64,000 nt of DNA from Spirodela intermedia (GCA_902729315.2 LR746267.1:1727501-1791500), one strand, 5' to 3'; positions 47,487 through 59,382 are shown, counted from the stretch's first letter. Translations and numbers: made by a program. The notes: generated by a model from the sequence alone, not told the origin.

Positions 47487-48109
47487 ACGAGCACTTCCAC
47501 GAGTTCTGCGCAAGACAGTTCCCAGAGTAAATAAAAAGCTGATGGCGCTACGGGAGTTGCCAGTCAGTAGTGTACCCATGGGCTGACTGACCGTTGGAAG
47601 TTACCTCGAATAAATTAGCAAGGAGGCCTTTGATTATTTTGCGATTGTTTTGCTGTCACACAACTAGCCCTGGTGATCAGAGTCAAATGAGGTTTCTGTG
47701 GGTAATGGGTCCACCTTCTCTGGCTACTGATCGGCTCACCCATAATAATAAATTAAATGGACGGGAAAGAAACTTCAGTTGCTCTCGGTCGTTAGTTTTC
47801 GCAACATAGAAGATAGTTACAGAGAGACGATGCGTAGCCGTTTGGGGTTGGAAGCTTCTCTCTTCCCAATGATTCCATCTGGTCGACCCGTCTGATGTGG
47901 GGATGAAGATAACAGCACGCGGTTGGTTTGGATTATCACGTTATTATCGGCCCCTCAGTTGCGTCAGATGACGCTGACTGTCATTCAGCTTCCCATATTT
48001 GTACTGGGAAAACTGGAAACCCCGGCTCTTGTGAAACAAATTGATACTACACGAATCCTGCTTGAACCTTAGATTTTAAAAGAGTGATGCTATTCTCTCT
48101 TTCAATCAA

Positions 48110-51100
48110 TTTATTTTCAAAATCTAGACATTGTCTCCATATTTGTAGCCTTTTTTCCTTAAAAAGTTCGATCAGAAACTTAGGTTCATCATATTTGATA
48201 TTTTTTGCCAAGGAGGTCATAAAAACGTCATCAGAGCTTCGAGAAAGAGGTTAGTAAAGTCATGAAGATTTTTTATTGTAGCAAAGGACATGAGCTACTT
48301 GCATGAGGATTTTTGGAAGATAGTACTCAATTGATTGTGAGCATGTTGAATGGTTACCCTCTGAACTTTTTATAATCTTATGTCATTTTATAATCGAGAG
48401 AAATATGAATCTTGAATTATTAAGATCAGGATATTGTTTATTTTGCATGAGTTATGAGAATTAGTTGAGAATGGCCATAAAGAGGGAAGAATTCAATACA
48501 ACATGGTAAGGAACTTTGTAAGGAAGATGCTAAGGCCTTATTCGTATTACAACATGTCCTATTAGAGGCTAGTTTTTCTATGAGATGATAAAGGTAAATT
48601 TTGAAAGTTATATTTTATAAAGGTAATAAGGTTACAAGAATAAAATTTCCAACTCTCTATAAAAAATTGAAAATGTCTTTATGAAAATCTAGTGAATATG
48701 TTCAAGAATTTTTCTATCATGTTTCATTTATTTTTAATTAGATAATAAAATTTGGGAATATATTACTGAAATTAAAAATGTTATAAAGGTATTCAGCACC
48801 ACTCTATTTGACTTTTATAATGTTGTTATAGCTATTGAAGAGTATATGGACTTGTCTATATACTTATGGTATCAATAGGCTTTTTATAAACACATGAAGA
48901 AAAAATGAATAGACTCATGGAGCCTTATTTTGCATCAGAATTTAGAATAAAACTAAAAAAATTTAAAACATAAAAATAAAGAAGTCAAATCTAATGAATG
49001 TCATGATAAGAGAAATCTTTGAAGATGAGCTTTCCATAGTTGAAGATAAGGAAGAAGGTATAATATATCTAATTTTGTATGTAAAGGGTATGATAATGGT
49101 AATATTCAACATAAAATATAAAATAAAAAAAATACATCTCTGAAGAATGAAGTTCTAATTCATGATAAGAATAGTGTTCAAATTGAAGGTATTAACACTA
49201 GAGTTGCTGTAAAAACGTTACATGAAAATGAATTGATTAATGATGTATACTTTGTTCCAAAATTAGCATGTAATGTACTCAATGTGGGTTAACTGATGAA
49301 ATGAGATTATACTTTTCATTCCAAAGAGGATACATCTCTTACTAAGAGTAAGAAAAATTGAATGTCTGTTATGTTTACTTTCATGGCTAGGAAATGAATT
49401 TTTCATCTTGATATTTCAAGACTTGTTGTATTTGTAATGAGTATAAAAAAAAAGATAGTTCTTGACATTAGCATTTACATTATGGAATTTTTGAAAGTAT
49501 TACATCACAAAAATATGATTTTCATTTTTTGACCTATTATAGTCAATAATGATGCCGGTCAAGAATGTGTTTAATATTGGGTTTTATATGGCTATGAAGT
49601 ATTAAAAGGGGGGGTTGAATTAGTTTTCTACATTTTCAGATTTTATTCTATTATTTTTTCTTTATGAATACGTATTGATGCACATTTTAACATAATCTCT
49701 CAGATCTATATGTAGATTCACCTAAGTCCCTTCTCTTTTCATCAAAAAGGTTGCTTTGATCTCCCTCGCTTTCACTTGTAGCTATGAGGGACATACATAT
49801 TTTTATACTAGTTCACTCTTATCTAGACTATATCCAATCTTAGAGGATATCCATATTAGATTTCACTATTTCTTTTCAAAAATACCACTAATTTCATAGG
49901 ATTAACAACTTAAATACCTCTACTCTATCTTCGCAAAGATCACTCCCCTCACAAGCAGGTCTTGACACTCAATACCACATACTCAAGTCAATATACAATT
50001 CTCCTCAAAGAACAACACCCTCTATAAGCAATTTATAACTCTTAGGGCTTGATTGAGAGAGACAAGTTTTAGTTCAATTAGTTCACTTGTAGATCACTAT
50101 AGATGAGTGAGTAGGATGATGCTTTTGATCATCTCTTTGAGATGTGTGGTTGCTTTATTATAGAGATGGAGTGGGATCTTCTTACAGAACTTGAGTGAAT
50201 GATGTGGATGAAAATGTACTCATTTAGCATTAACTTGGTTCCTTCAGCTCGTCTTCTTTATACTCCAACGTATCTATATCATTTCAATATCTAAGAATAG
50301 TCATATGAGTTTGAATTTTTTTCTATTGTTCTGCCTTTGTATACTAGTGGTCTTTAGTTGCTTTATAGTATTAAACTTTCCACTCTTAAGTTTATTATCT
50401 ATGATATTTCATCTAGAGATTCATAATTGAACTGAAAATATTTTCTCTTTCGGGGTCTTGCTCAGACGTGGTTGTTTGACTTGTCTTTACTCCATGTATT
50501 CAGCTGACTAGTTGCCATCCATAATTTATGCTTCTAACCTTTTGTCATGCTTCAACTCAAATATTTTTATTTACATGTAGGTTGTCATTGATAATATGTT
50601 TGGAGATTCTCTAGTTGGTCAATGGACATCTTTATCTTCAAGATCAAGCTTGGATACAATTGTTGAGCTAATGATTTTGTCAATGAACTCTATTGATGAT
50701 TTTGTCAATTGTTAAGACTAACTTTGAGTTTTTCTTTACTTCAGAAGATGCAAGTTTCTCTTAGATGATCTTCAAAGCTTTCTTCTAAAGATTCATGATA
50801 CCTCAACATTTAATTTTTCTTTGAAGGCTGAGTTAAAATTACTTATTTTGCTTTGTCATTTTCTCCACATAGAATTTTCAGGTATCACCATGCAAGTTAC
50901 TTTGCAAATATTTATCTGCTTCCTTGATAGCTTCATGCAAATAGTTCAGCTCAGCAGCTATCTAGACCAGATATCAAATCCTACTTGAGTCACTAATTGC
51001 ATTATTTTAGTTTAAATATTTGATCAATTTTCCAAAGTGTCACTATAGTGATGTCAATTTCAAATTCTAACAATACTTTAGTCTACAGTATATTCAAATA

Positions 51101-52165
51101 TTTCAGCCATCATTTTTTTTGACTTCTTACAACTTACTTCTTCAGTTTGAATCCCATGTTTGACACTATGGTTCTTTCATTTTTGAGACGTTTTCTATGC
51201 TAATGCTTCTATCTTCACAACACTCAAGTATCACATTTGAATCCCACAGGTAACTTTATTTTTCAAAAATATTCATCAGATTTTGTCACACATGTTGACA
51301 CATGTTGTTGTGCACTACATTGATATTACACAACATCAATTAGACATAAGATGATATCTCAAGAGTATAACTCCTTGAACTCGTTATTAGTTAGTGTCAA
51401 ACATCATTAGTATATATTTAGAATATTTCTAAAAGATATTCTATTTGTGATGTAAATTATTATAATGTATACGAAGCATTGATATTTAGTAAATCATTCA
51501 AAAATTATTTATAAATAAATTTTCCTACTTAAGTGTTGAAACAAAGGACATTTATGGATTTAAAATAAATGATATTCAATAAATCATCAAAAATAATTAG
51601 TAAATAATTTTTCTAATGCTAAGTGTTAAAACCAAGGTCATTTACATTTAGGACAAACATTACCGAAGTTTTTACAGCAAGCTTGCCTCTTGAATAATTA
51701 TATGTTGATATTTATGGTCTGATAAATACTCTAACATTAAACAATATCTCATTTTTTTATTGATCATTGATGATGTTACTCGCATAAGTTGGCTATATGT
51801 TTTGGTTCAAAAATCTAGATCATTTGAAAAATTAATACACTTTAAAGTTCTTGTAAAAGTGTCAAGTGGGCATCTTGTAATGACCCTTTCAATTAATAGA
51901 GGAAGAAAACTTTTATCTCAGGGTTTTTGTAAGCAAGATGATCAGGAAAATTCACATTTAATTTTATTAAGTTTAAACATCATAATGATTCTACTTCAGA
52001 TTCAATTAATCCTCTAAGAAAGGTATGAAACTTATGTAAAATATATGAATCATATGTTTTTGTTCTTATACTTATAGAACCATCATGCTATGAGGAACTC
52101 AAGGCAAAGCTGAGAGACAAAACAATAAAAGAAGAAATTATATCAATTGAAAATGGTGAGACTTG
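48110..52165 (+). mobile_element. Degenerate Copia retrotransposon interrupted by a second insertion
   Basis: Gag remnants at 48640-48860 match Copia gag (a SVQEFF-like segment, then IAIEEYMDLS). At 49110-49290 the protease-adjacent region reads INTRVAVKTLHENELINDVYFVPKLACNVLNVG. The integrase core appears at 51750-51960 (IDDVTRISWLYVLVQKS). A short pre-RT linker (YEELKAKLRD near 52090) ends the element, and RT-RNase H is missing. Between 49600 and about 51640 lies about 2 kb of non-Copia AT-rich DNA that splits protease from integrase. Confidence 0.75.
49600..51640. mobile_element. Unclassified 2-kb insertion in the Copia relic
   Basis: It starts near an aaaagggggggttgaattag motif, often seen at plant retroelement ends, and has no coding capacity that I recognise. 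Its exact ends are not resolved. The right part carries two tandem units of about 90 bp (51480-51570 and 51571-51660) with shared gatatt.a.taaatcat and gtgtt.aaac.aaggacattta blocks. Confidence 0.45.
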
Positions 52166-52199
52166 ATAGTGTGATATACACTCACATACACACATAAGT

Positions 52200-54280
52200 T
52201 AGGCAAAGATGCAGATAGGTGCAGTGAAGTAGAGGTAAAGGCGTCTGGAATGCTTGAGCGTTATCTTTGTCTGAATACATATTGAAAATTTTCTTCACCA
52301 GTCGCAACTTGTGAGTCTCCTTGATAATGCTCAACTAATTGTAGCTATTTCTCTAAGACAGATGAGAACGCAGACACACATTTCATTTCTACAATTAACT
52401 GCACTTTTCTGATAGGTCATCTTTAGTTTCACTAACTCACAAGGTAGAAATGACAGCTAAGCTATAAAAAGTACATCCACAACTTCCTTAAAGAGACATC
52501 TACACGTTACGAAAATTCCTTTGAATGAAGTTAGGAGAAAATAAAGTATATCTTAAACTATTATAGCCTTTGGCAAATCATGTAAAAGCTGATCCTTTGA
52601 AAGGGAAGTATAAAGAAAAATACAACAGATTTTCATTTACATCTTCTTCAATAAATGTTTCAATATAGAGGCAGTGAATGCGTGCAAGCAGTTGCTCATA
52701 GAACGGTAAAGATTTTATTTTGCAGTATAGAAAAGATTTCTGATTTTTAAGCATCGGGAGTCAACCTGGCAATTATGTGCCAAAGAGCCACTGTAAATTT
52801 TCATCCCATGTAGCTTACTGGAGCATTATATGGATCAAACAATTTTCTGATGCGACCAAACAATCAAGTACCAAGATCTCAGTGGTATTGTTTGGATGAA
52901 CCAACAGCTCGTTCGTGGTGATTGTAGGTTTTGGTTTCATTGCTATTTCTTGTTATTCTGTGTTCTTTTAATATAATTTGAGTCAATAGTAAGAGGTGAT
53001 TACTTTTCTAGGAGCATGCAGTGAAAAGAAAATAACTGCAATCTTAAGTTTTATTTGGATTACTAATGATATTTGTTTATAGTTACCTTAGTCCCTTACA
53101 ATACTAATAATGTGTTGATATTGAGTAGGTCATTTACTACTCTGTTATTACAAAAGCAAGATTGACTTTAGCGGTTCCTACCTATTCGATCATACACCAT
53201 TAAACTACATTAATTCTTTTGCTTCAGTATGTTGTCATCGTATGTAATTGGCCATGGCGATGTGTAACACTGACAGGAAACAAATTGGCAGATAAACATG
53301 GGGGAAATAAATGTCATTGTGCAGCTCTTCTACAGCATTTTCTGCTAAACAACATTGGCGTTTGTCTTTATAGGATTTTATTTCTCTGTCGTGAAACGTT
53401 GAACCGAACAATCTCACCTGTTTTTTAGCATATTACGCCCTTTGTATAATACCCTCCGATAAATTTACCCTATAGAGGACAGAGTACACCAGATTAATTT
53501 AGATATAGCCGAAAGTGGGACCGGAGCAGATGAGAGGGTAGTGAGAGCAACCACACCAAAGATCGATATACATGAATTGCAGATTTCCTCTCGACATGGG
53601 GGAACATAGAACACCGAACCCACAGAAGATGGGAGACATCAACAATGGGTCAAACTCTTTCTCCAACATAACGGAATCCTTTATGGTTTTATTTCTTACC
53701 GATCTGTCACTGGCCTTAGTCCATAATTAGTCATAGGAGACCAGCAGAACTGATACAAAAGTCTAAACAGAACGCAATTGTTTTGTGGAAGCGGATCGAA
53801 TAAGTGAAAGAGACGGGACGATTCATACCTTAGATGGGTTGATTACTGAACAGTGTCCATGCTTTCCGCTCAGCGGTGCGAAGCCTGTGTAACGCAGTCG
53901 ATTTGAAAGAGGTTAGGTTGGTAATAGCCCAGCGCGATATAAGAATCATTAAGTGACACTTTTCGTAAGTATCGTGAGTCTTTTGACTATGCCGGTGAAG
54001 CTCCTTCAGGTAACAGTCCAACTATCGTGAGTCTTAAGAGTCCGACGAATAATTCTTTTACAAGCCGAACGTCGTTAAGATGTGATCACTTACTATGGTG
54101 ACCTTTCAAACGTTGGATGTCGGAACATGGGTTAAGATGTGGGAGACCTGTCAGAACCTGCTCTCACGAAGATGAGTACTTCATTTACGTAAATTCTCTC
54201 GTTAACAAATTGCATCAGCGCGATGCTACGAGCGATATCACACAAGTTAAATGATAGTTGAAACCGCGGACATTAGTATG
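52200..54280. other. Intergenic DNA, first part an old flank copy
   Basis: 52200-52460 is a diverged copy of 25300-25720. The remainder shows only short frames without domains (53219-53428, 53830-54021). No RNA genes seen. Confidence 0.4.
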
Positions 54281-54761
54281 GTAAGGGTTGTCAGGTCACT
54301 TGGACAGAGGTATTACTGGTTCCCGCACTTCCACTATTACCATTTAGATTACAATGGTGCTAAACGCATGACGGACAATCTGTATGTAGAGCTCCTCGAA
54401 GAAGTTTCAACGAGTTCCCCATTTGTAAAATCGTTGAGAATCCTAAATAACAGCCGCGTTCTTTCCAGAAAAACTATAGAAGCCTATCGAAAACGTAATG
54501 AATCTCTTGATTGATCGAATAAGTTTAACGGTAAAGAATCCTCATATAACGGATCGAACGCTTATTTTCCTAAACCGAAGAAATCATGAAAAAGTGAAAG
54601 CTGGCGTGGCTCATTTATCGACATTCCTTATTGATACATGAAAATCAGCGCGATGAGACTGCGCGCGAGGATTCCAATACAGTAAAGCAGCAAAGACGTG
54701 TCCTTTCGTCGCGCAACGTTTGCGGCTTATTTATTCATAAATTGGCGCTCCATGAGCCCGC

Positions 54762-55076
54762 TCAGCAGACCATATAGATGCTCTTGAACTTGTTGCGTTC
54801 ACATCGGCGGGTCTCTTTGTAGAGGGAGACGGAGTTGCCATCGCAGTAGGAGCCCGTGTACAGCGTGGCATCCTGGCCCTCAGTAAACACGAAGTGGAAC
54901 CCTCCATGGTACCCGCTGATGTCGAAGCACCCACAGCCGTTGACGTCCTTAGTTCTCCCGGCGCATCCCGGGCCAGAGAACGCCGTCAGGGTACTGGCCG
55001 ACGCCGGCACAACGGCGGCAGCTGCGACGAGCAGCAGGAGAACGGCAGCTGCCGCAGCCTTGCTGGTGGTGGCCAT
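54762..55076 (-). CDS. MiAMP1-like (beta-barrelin) secreted antimicrobial protein, group A
   Basis: Intronless, 104 residues. The first 27 form a signal peptide (Lys6, then an Ala/Leu/Val core, ending PASAS). The mature domain carries all six cysteines with group A spacing and the motifs SGPGC, NGCGCFDISGY, GGFHFVFTEGQDATLY, SLYKETRRC and FKSIYMVC. It has an Asp where relatives have Ala (EGQDA), and the last loop is more basic (ERNKFK). The start lies in the aagATATGGC context shared with the 31.6-kb gene. The TATA box is 96-103 bp upstream, and a TTGACC W-box lies at 55366. Extracellular defence against microbes is the family role, inferred here. Confidence 0.92.
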   Translation of the reverse strand: MATTSKAAAAAVLLLLVAAAAVVPASASTLTAFSGPGCAGRTKDVNGCGCFDISGYHGGFHFVFTEGQDATLYTGSYCDGNSVSLYKETRRCERNKFKSIYMVC

Positions 55077-55171
55077 ATCTTCTTAACGAGGGGAATCGGT
55101 AGTCTTTGGCAGGGGATTGGCAAAGGAACGGATATGGAGCGGTGAAGAGCCCTGGCTCTTGCTCGGGTCCT

Positions 55172-55179
55172 CTTTATAG
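55172..55179 (-). promoter_or_regulatory. TATA box of the 54.8-kb gene
   Basis: CTATAAAG in gene sense, followed by the conserved aggaccc segment. Confidence 0.8.
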
Positions 55180-55365
55180 CCGATTCCTGGGACCTGACCA
55201 AGTCCTGGGATAAATTCAACATTGTCTGTCGTTTGGTCACCAAAGAAGCCGTAAACGCTGTGTCTTCCCTGTCTTTTCTTTGAATTGCGACCCGTCGTGT
55301 TTGCTGCGGTTCCGTCTTTATTGGGGCTTCCTCGGCCTTGTCGCCACGTCGCGGTTTTGTTGAAC

Positions 55366-55371
55366 TTGACC
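55366..55371 (+). promoter_or_regulatory. W-box upstream of the 54.8-kb gene
   Basis: TTGACC within gttgaacttgacctcgtcgcag, the counterpart of the tandem W-box block of units A and B with one of the two cores changed. Confidence 0.45.
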
Positions 55372-56639
55372 TCGTCGCAGATAATAACGCCGGCGTGGTG
55401 TCTTGCGAGCAGGATGGAAAGAGGTTGGTGGCGTATAATCCACTGGGACCTCGTTTTCCATTGTTCCCCGGGGACAGCTTATCCGTTCAACTTTCATGTT
55501 TCAAAAGTCCCACTTACCCGTGCGAAATCGGAAGAGAATTGCTTGTCGGTAGCATCCCTTGTCCAGGTTCTCATTCTGTGTCCGCCGTGTAACCTTCAGT
55601 TTCCTGGTCAACTTTGATCCACGTATCGCCGATGCCACTGCTTCCCTTGTTTATCCTCCTAAACACCAATATAGCACTATTTGAAACGCCTATTTACATC
55701 CAAGTCTGGTATTGATCATTGTGAGAGTTGAAAAGGGAAGTGGAGGTCTGAAAATAAACTTTTTGCCCTAATATCAAGTCGTGTTAAACTAATCGCTGAC
55801 GACCACCTGGAAATGCGTAGAGTTGCTTGCCTGTAAAATCTCATTTGCTTATGCCATCGCCAATAGAGAGGGTCATTCCGAACAGCTTTCAAGCATGGTA
55901 CCGATACAAGTTGGGTGTTTCAAAACTCGAAGCCTGGGAAAGATTGAAGGTGAAATAGGGAATAAGATCACCTTCTGATTACAACTTTTGGTTCCCCAAA
56001 GAGTTGCAACAGGAAAAGATAACCATCGGTTATGCTATATTGATCAGAAACGCACCATAGCTTACAACGCTTAACCCGCCAAATGCTTCTCCCATACCTC
56101 AGCGCAAGTGGGTTTCCTCGATCTTTAAAATCGTAACCGATTACAGCACGAGCATGCAGCTAACCGGTCATGGCTGGTTTTAGGATACAACAGACTTCTG
56201 GTGACGCCGCTCCTTTGTGGGCTTCAGGCCGGTAGACGAATCGGTGTCCTTCGTATCCAGGCAAGTTTTAACAAGTTGACGGGATAACTTTCTACTCGGA
56301 TGCAGGTCGACCCTAATCCGCTGACTGCAAATTCTTCATTCCATCTCCAAGCATACTCTCCCTCGGTTGGCTAATGCAGGTCAGTTTCGGATGTTCAAAA
56401 TTCCCACAATCTGATGTTGAAAAACACTCTAGGAAGACTCCGACCTCATTATGCTTAATAGGTTTGTTCTACTCAATTTCTGAAGTTTGGAATAGGAGTA
56501 GGCTACGCGATGGCACCCTACCACCCTCCTCATCTCCTCTTTATGAAACTACCATCGGGGAAGCCACGTGCTGTTGACATAATTTAATCTCCGTCAAAAC
56601 TTATGTAGAGCCCATTAACAGCAAATCTGAGTGCAGGTC

Positions 56640-57180
56640 GCGGATCAAATCCATCCCCTGGAACGAAGTCGTCATTTTTGTAGCTTCCCGTCGATCAACC
56701 GCGCAGCATTTCTTCCCCGGCATTAATGAGGTTCTTCTAGAAACTGTGGCCACTAACATACTAAGCAGCGAAAGATCTCAACATGACGTGCAGATACGCG
56801 TAGAATCGGATGAACTGGTCGTGCCTCCCGGATAATATTCAACAGTGGACGGTTTTCAGGGGAAAAACACCCTACGAATGGCATTGTACGACCTAGGCGC
56901 GACAGACACATGGGTAGACGTGGATAACATTTCCCGCTCGTGTCCAACGTCCTGTCTGTACGCGGGGGATTAAGATCAGAAGGGTAAGTGGCAGCCAGCT
57001 GCTTATCGTTTCACCGATGAAATAATGTTGACGAGATTAAGAAAGGAAATCTCAGCGTACTTCGATTATCCTGGGGATTCCTAAAGAGATAGGATCTACG
57101 TATAAATACGGATATACGCGCACAGAGAGAGAAAATGAGACTAAACTCAGCGGCTTCTGAAAACGGAAACTTCGCAGTTC
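56640..57180. repeat. Diverged relative (T3) of the 15-17.5 kb tandem repeat
   Basis: Shares cactaac.t.ct..gcagcgaaa, gacggttttcaggggaaaaa, tagacgtggataa and tgttgacgagatt.a.g blocks with T1/T2 in the same order. It lies just downstream of the 57.4-kb gene, so this repeat is native 3' flank DNA of a group B gene. Confidence 0.7.
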
Positions 57181-57421
57181 AGATACACGTGAGAAAATAA
57201 TAGTCAGATACTCTGGTACTGTTTTATCATGACGAAGAAATTAATTATTAATAGCAGAAGAGAGCAAAGTGTAAGATGTTCATTTCGCACGTAAGGTACA
57301 GAGGCCCTAAAGGCTACGCCAATCTGCCTGGTGCGCAAGGAGTAGCACCATATCTTTATTTCTCATTATCATTCCACGTGGTTGATCCCCTGCCCGCCAG
57401 AGCTTCGATCACCCAGTACAT

Positions 57422-57751
57422 TTAACAAAGCATGTTCACACCTTTGTAGTCATTGGATATGCAGCTCCGGGTCTCCCGCTCGAGCACCTCGGGGAACTCC
57501 CGGGTTGTGCAGTCATGGGAAACTTTAAGCTCTGCGGTCTGGCCCTCTGTATAAACGAAGTGGAACCCCCCGTTGTAGTTCTCAAGGTCGAAGCAGCCAC
57601 AGCCGGTGATGTCTTTACTCTTTCCGCTGCACCCAGGCCCCTCGAATACAGTCAGGGTACTCGCCGACGCCGGCAGGACGGCTGCGGCCGCGATGAGCAT
57701 GAGGAGAACGGCCGCTCCCATGGCGGGCAGACAATTGCTACTGGCTGCCAT
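57422..57751 (-). CDS. MiAMP1-like secreted protein, group B, acidic variant
   Basis: Intronless, 109 residues. Signal peptide of about 30 residues with a Met/Leu/Ile/Ala core ending PASAS. The mature domain has six cysteines with group B spacing (X9, X1, X27, X15, X11) and the motifs EGPGC, TGCGCFDLENY, GGFHFVYTEGQTAEL and ERETRSC. It lacks the Leu-Tyr pair after EGQ-A seen in relatives (ELK instead of ELY). It is richer in Asp/Glu than group A, so its target or pH range could differ; that is speculation. It is transcribed away from the 59.0-kb gene, the two ATGs being 1.22 kb apart. A TATA box lies 110-116 bp upstream. A start at the first ATG gives a proper signal peptide; an internal Met at residue 11 is less likely. 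Confidence 0.9.
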   Translation of the reverse strand: MAASSNCLPAMGAAVLLMLIAAAAVLPASASTLTVFEGPGCSGKSKDITGCGCFDLENYNGGFHFVYTEGQTAELKVSHDCTTREFPEVLERETRSCISNDYKGVNMLC

Positions 57752-57860
57752 ATCTTCTTGCAGCAGTTGACGGAGAGTTCTTCCTCGAGGATTGGCGCAA
57801 GGGTTTTAGGGGTGCGAGGAAAATCTGGTTGTGCACTTAAAAACGCCTAGTGTTTGCCGG

Positions 57861-57867
57861 TTTTATA
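57861..57867 (-). promoter_or_regulatory. TATA box of the 57.4-kb gene
   Basis: TATAAAA in gene sense, within ccttataaaacc. Confidence 0.75.
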
Positions 57868-58360
57868 AGGTTGAGAAAGAGATTTTGAAGCATGGACAAA
57901 AGTTCGATACGTCACGCCTCTCACCCCGGTCGCCGGAAATCGGCCGATCGTAGTTATCTGACTTCCTGCGACCAAAACTTTCTCCGTTCGCATCTGGTAG
58001 TCCTTTCACATCACCAGTCCTTCTCGTCTGGTGCTGGCCCACATGATCGATCTTCTCAGACGGTCTTGTTGATCTTCGTCTTCCGTAGAGCCAATTGTCC
58101 GTTCTGGACGGAAACTGTCAGTGCGTTAGACTATAACTCGTTCACGTCTGGTTTGATGGAGGATAGTTGAGGTTGGAGAGCGTACATGGTTTTGAATGGT
58201 CACTGCATTTCAAAATGGCACCCATTTTGAAAGGTAGTTTGACGTTTTTCGGATGTTTTGGCTGTTTTTCAGATATAATACTTATTATGTATCTGACTGG
58301 GCAAAAGTGACGGGGCCTAGAATGGTCTGAGAGAGGAGGAGACCTGCAAATAGCCAACTC

Positions 58361-58825
58361 TCAATGAGGGCCGTGTGTCTGAAGGTGTATGCTTCGAAAG
58401 AAGGTTACAACACGCACGTGCGACGCAGAGAAAGACTACAAGAAATTAAATCCAAAGAGAGTTCTACATTGACCAGCTGAGTGCTTCGTAGAGTAGTAGC
58501 GCAGACGCGTAGTGAAAGCGAGAAGGTGCATTGCTTTAACAACGAACGGAACCGAATTTCTTCATCCCGGGACAAGTTCTCCTTCAAACGCGTGTTCTGT
58601 CACACTAGTCATCTAAGCTTTTCTTCCAGCACCAGTCATCGGGTATTCGGTGGGTTACAAGTTCAACAAAACCGTCTGCGAAGAACGTGCGGGGCAACTG
58701 ACGACGCAAAAGAGTTGTAACGTGAAGAAGCCGTCAGATGAGAATGCCGAAAGGCACCAGAACGACAAAAGGTCGACTTCCGCTTATCACGGTCTGAATG
58801 AATGATGTACGTGACGTACAAAAGT
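58361..58825 (+). repeat. Left arm of a 465-bp inverted repeat
   Basis: Reads from tcaatgagggccgtgtgtct to gacgtacaaaagt. The right arm (63536-64000) is its reverse complement with no indel and no mismatch that I could find. A 79-codon frame (58481-58720) is thereby also present at 63641-63880 on the other strand, and is not a gene. The right arm runs into the window end, so the repeat may be longer. Confidence 0.93.
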
Positions 58826-58857
58826 TTTCATCATCTTCTACAGCCCCACAAAAATCC

Positions 58858-58864
58858 TATAAAA
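58858..58864 (+). promoter_or_regulatory. TATA box of the 59.0-kb gene
   Basis: TATAAAA 115 bp before the ATG. The inverted-repeat arm ends 32 bp upstream of it. Confidence 0.75.
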
Positions 58865-58972
58865 TGGGCACAGCAATGGATCTCATCACAAGGCAGTCAG
58901 ACCTCTTTCCACGCCCTCGTAACCCTTCACCTAATCCCGGAGAAAGGACTTCCCGTCCTGCTACTGAAGGAT

Positions 58973-59302
58973 ATGGCCGGCAGCACCAACCCGCAGCAGA
59001 CCGTTGGAGCGGCCCTCCTCATCGTCTTCCTACTGGTCGTGTCCGTGACGCCGGTGTTGGCGAGCACCCTCACTGTATTCGAGGGGCCTGGATGCAGTGA
59101 AAAGAGCAAGGACATCAACGGCTGCGGGTGCTTCAACCTCGGCGTTTACACCGGCGGCTTTCACTTTGTGTACACGGAGGGTCAGGCGGCCGAGCTATAC
59201 GCCTTCTCCAACTGTGCTAGCCGCGAGCTTCCCGACCGTCTCGACGTGGAGACCCGCAGCTGCGTCCGCAACGAGCACCGCAGCGTCAAGATGCTCTGCT
59301 AA
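58973..59302 (+). CDS. MiAMP1-like secreted protein, group B
   Basis: Intronless, 109 residues from the ATG in the ggATATGGCC context; an earlier in-frame ATG at 58802 lies before the TATA box and is rejected. Residues 1-30 form a signal peptide with a Leu/Val/Phe core ending PVLAS. The mature domain has six cysteines, C-X9-C-X-C-X27-C-X15-C-X11-C. Motifs: EGPGC, NGCGCFNLGVY, GGFHFVYTEGQAAELY and VETRSC. The loop between Cys4 and Cys5 (ASRELPDRL) is two residues longer than in group A. Its closest relative here is the 40.7-kb gene. It forms a divergent pair with the 57.4-kb gene. A run of 12 G (59334-59345) follows 31 bp after the stop, and aataaa-like signals occur near 59430. The antimicrobial role is inferred from the family. 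Confidence 0.92.
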   Translation: MAGSTNPQQTVGAALLIVFLLVVSVTPVLASTLTVFEGPGCSEKSKDINGCGCFNLGVYTGGFHFVYTEGQAAELYAFSNCASRELPDRLDVETRSCVRNEHRSVKMLC

Positions 59303-59333
59303 CCGGACGTGCGCCCCGTCTTTCACGGTTTTC

Positions 59334-59345
59334 GGGGGGGGGGGG
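59334..59345 (+). repeat. Poly-G tract of 12
   Basis: An uninterrupted G12 in the presumed 3' UTR of the 59.0-kb gene. Its length may vary between alleles or reflect sequencing uncertainty. Confidence 0.9.
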
Positions 59346-59382
59346 TTGCTGGCAAGTCGGTTGAATAGTAAAGGCAAATAAG

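Larger units (their letters stand above)
45785..48095 (+). repeat. Duplicated gene unit B (direct copy of 30123-33407)
   Basis: Shares upstream region, gene and 3' flank with unit A about 15.6 kb away. The first 700 bp and the last 330 bp are moderately diverged, while the core promoter to 3' UTR is almost identical. That pattern fits gene conversion or strong constraint over the gene. Confidence 0.85.
54283..56120 (-). repeat. Gene unit C (paralogous to unit D, 59705-61190)
   Basis: The 3' flank (ggtaagggtt.tcaggtcacttgga.agaggtatt.ctggttcccgc), the gene, the promoter and an upstream stretch (caccaatatagcactatttgaaac; aggtctgaaaataaact) occur in both units in the same order. Divergence is clearly greater than between units A and B. 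The upstream end (55860-56090) is also a diverged version of the first 250 bp of the 2.3-kb duplicon. Confidence 0.8.
57752..58972. promoter_or_regulatory. Shared spacer of a head-to-head group B gene pair
   Basis: 1.22 kb between divergent ATGs, with TATA boxes near both ends (57861-57867 on minus, 58858-58864 on plus). About 58361-58825 is repeated, inverted and essentially identical, at 63536-64000. Much of 57960-58800 has a diverged counterpart at 44600-45400. Conservation of a non-coding spacer between two loci suggests it carries regulatory function or simply dates from an older duplication. Confidence 0.7.

Noticed and set aside
46797-47579. 260-codon minus-strand frame opposite the 47.2-kb gene, and 177-codon frame 46997-47530
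   Set aside because: They are antisense and phase-shifted shadows of a GC-rich gene and its promoter; the equivalent frames in unit A are much shorter (147 codons, 31591-32034, antisense).
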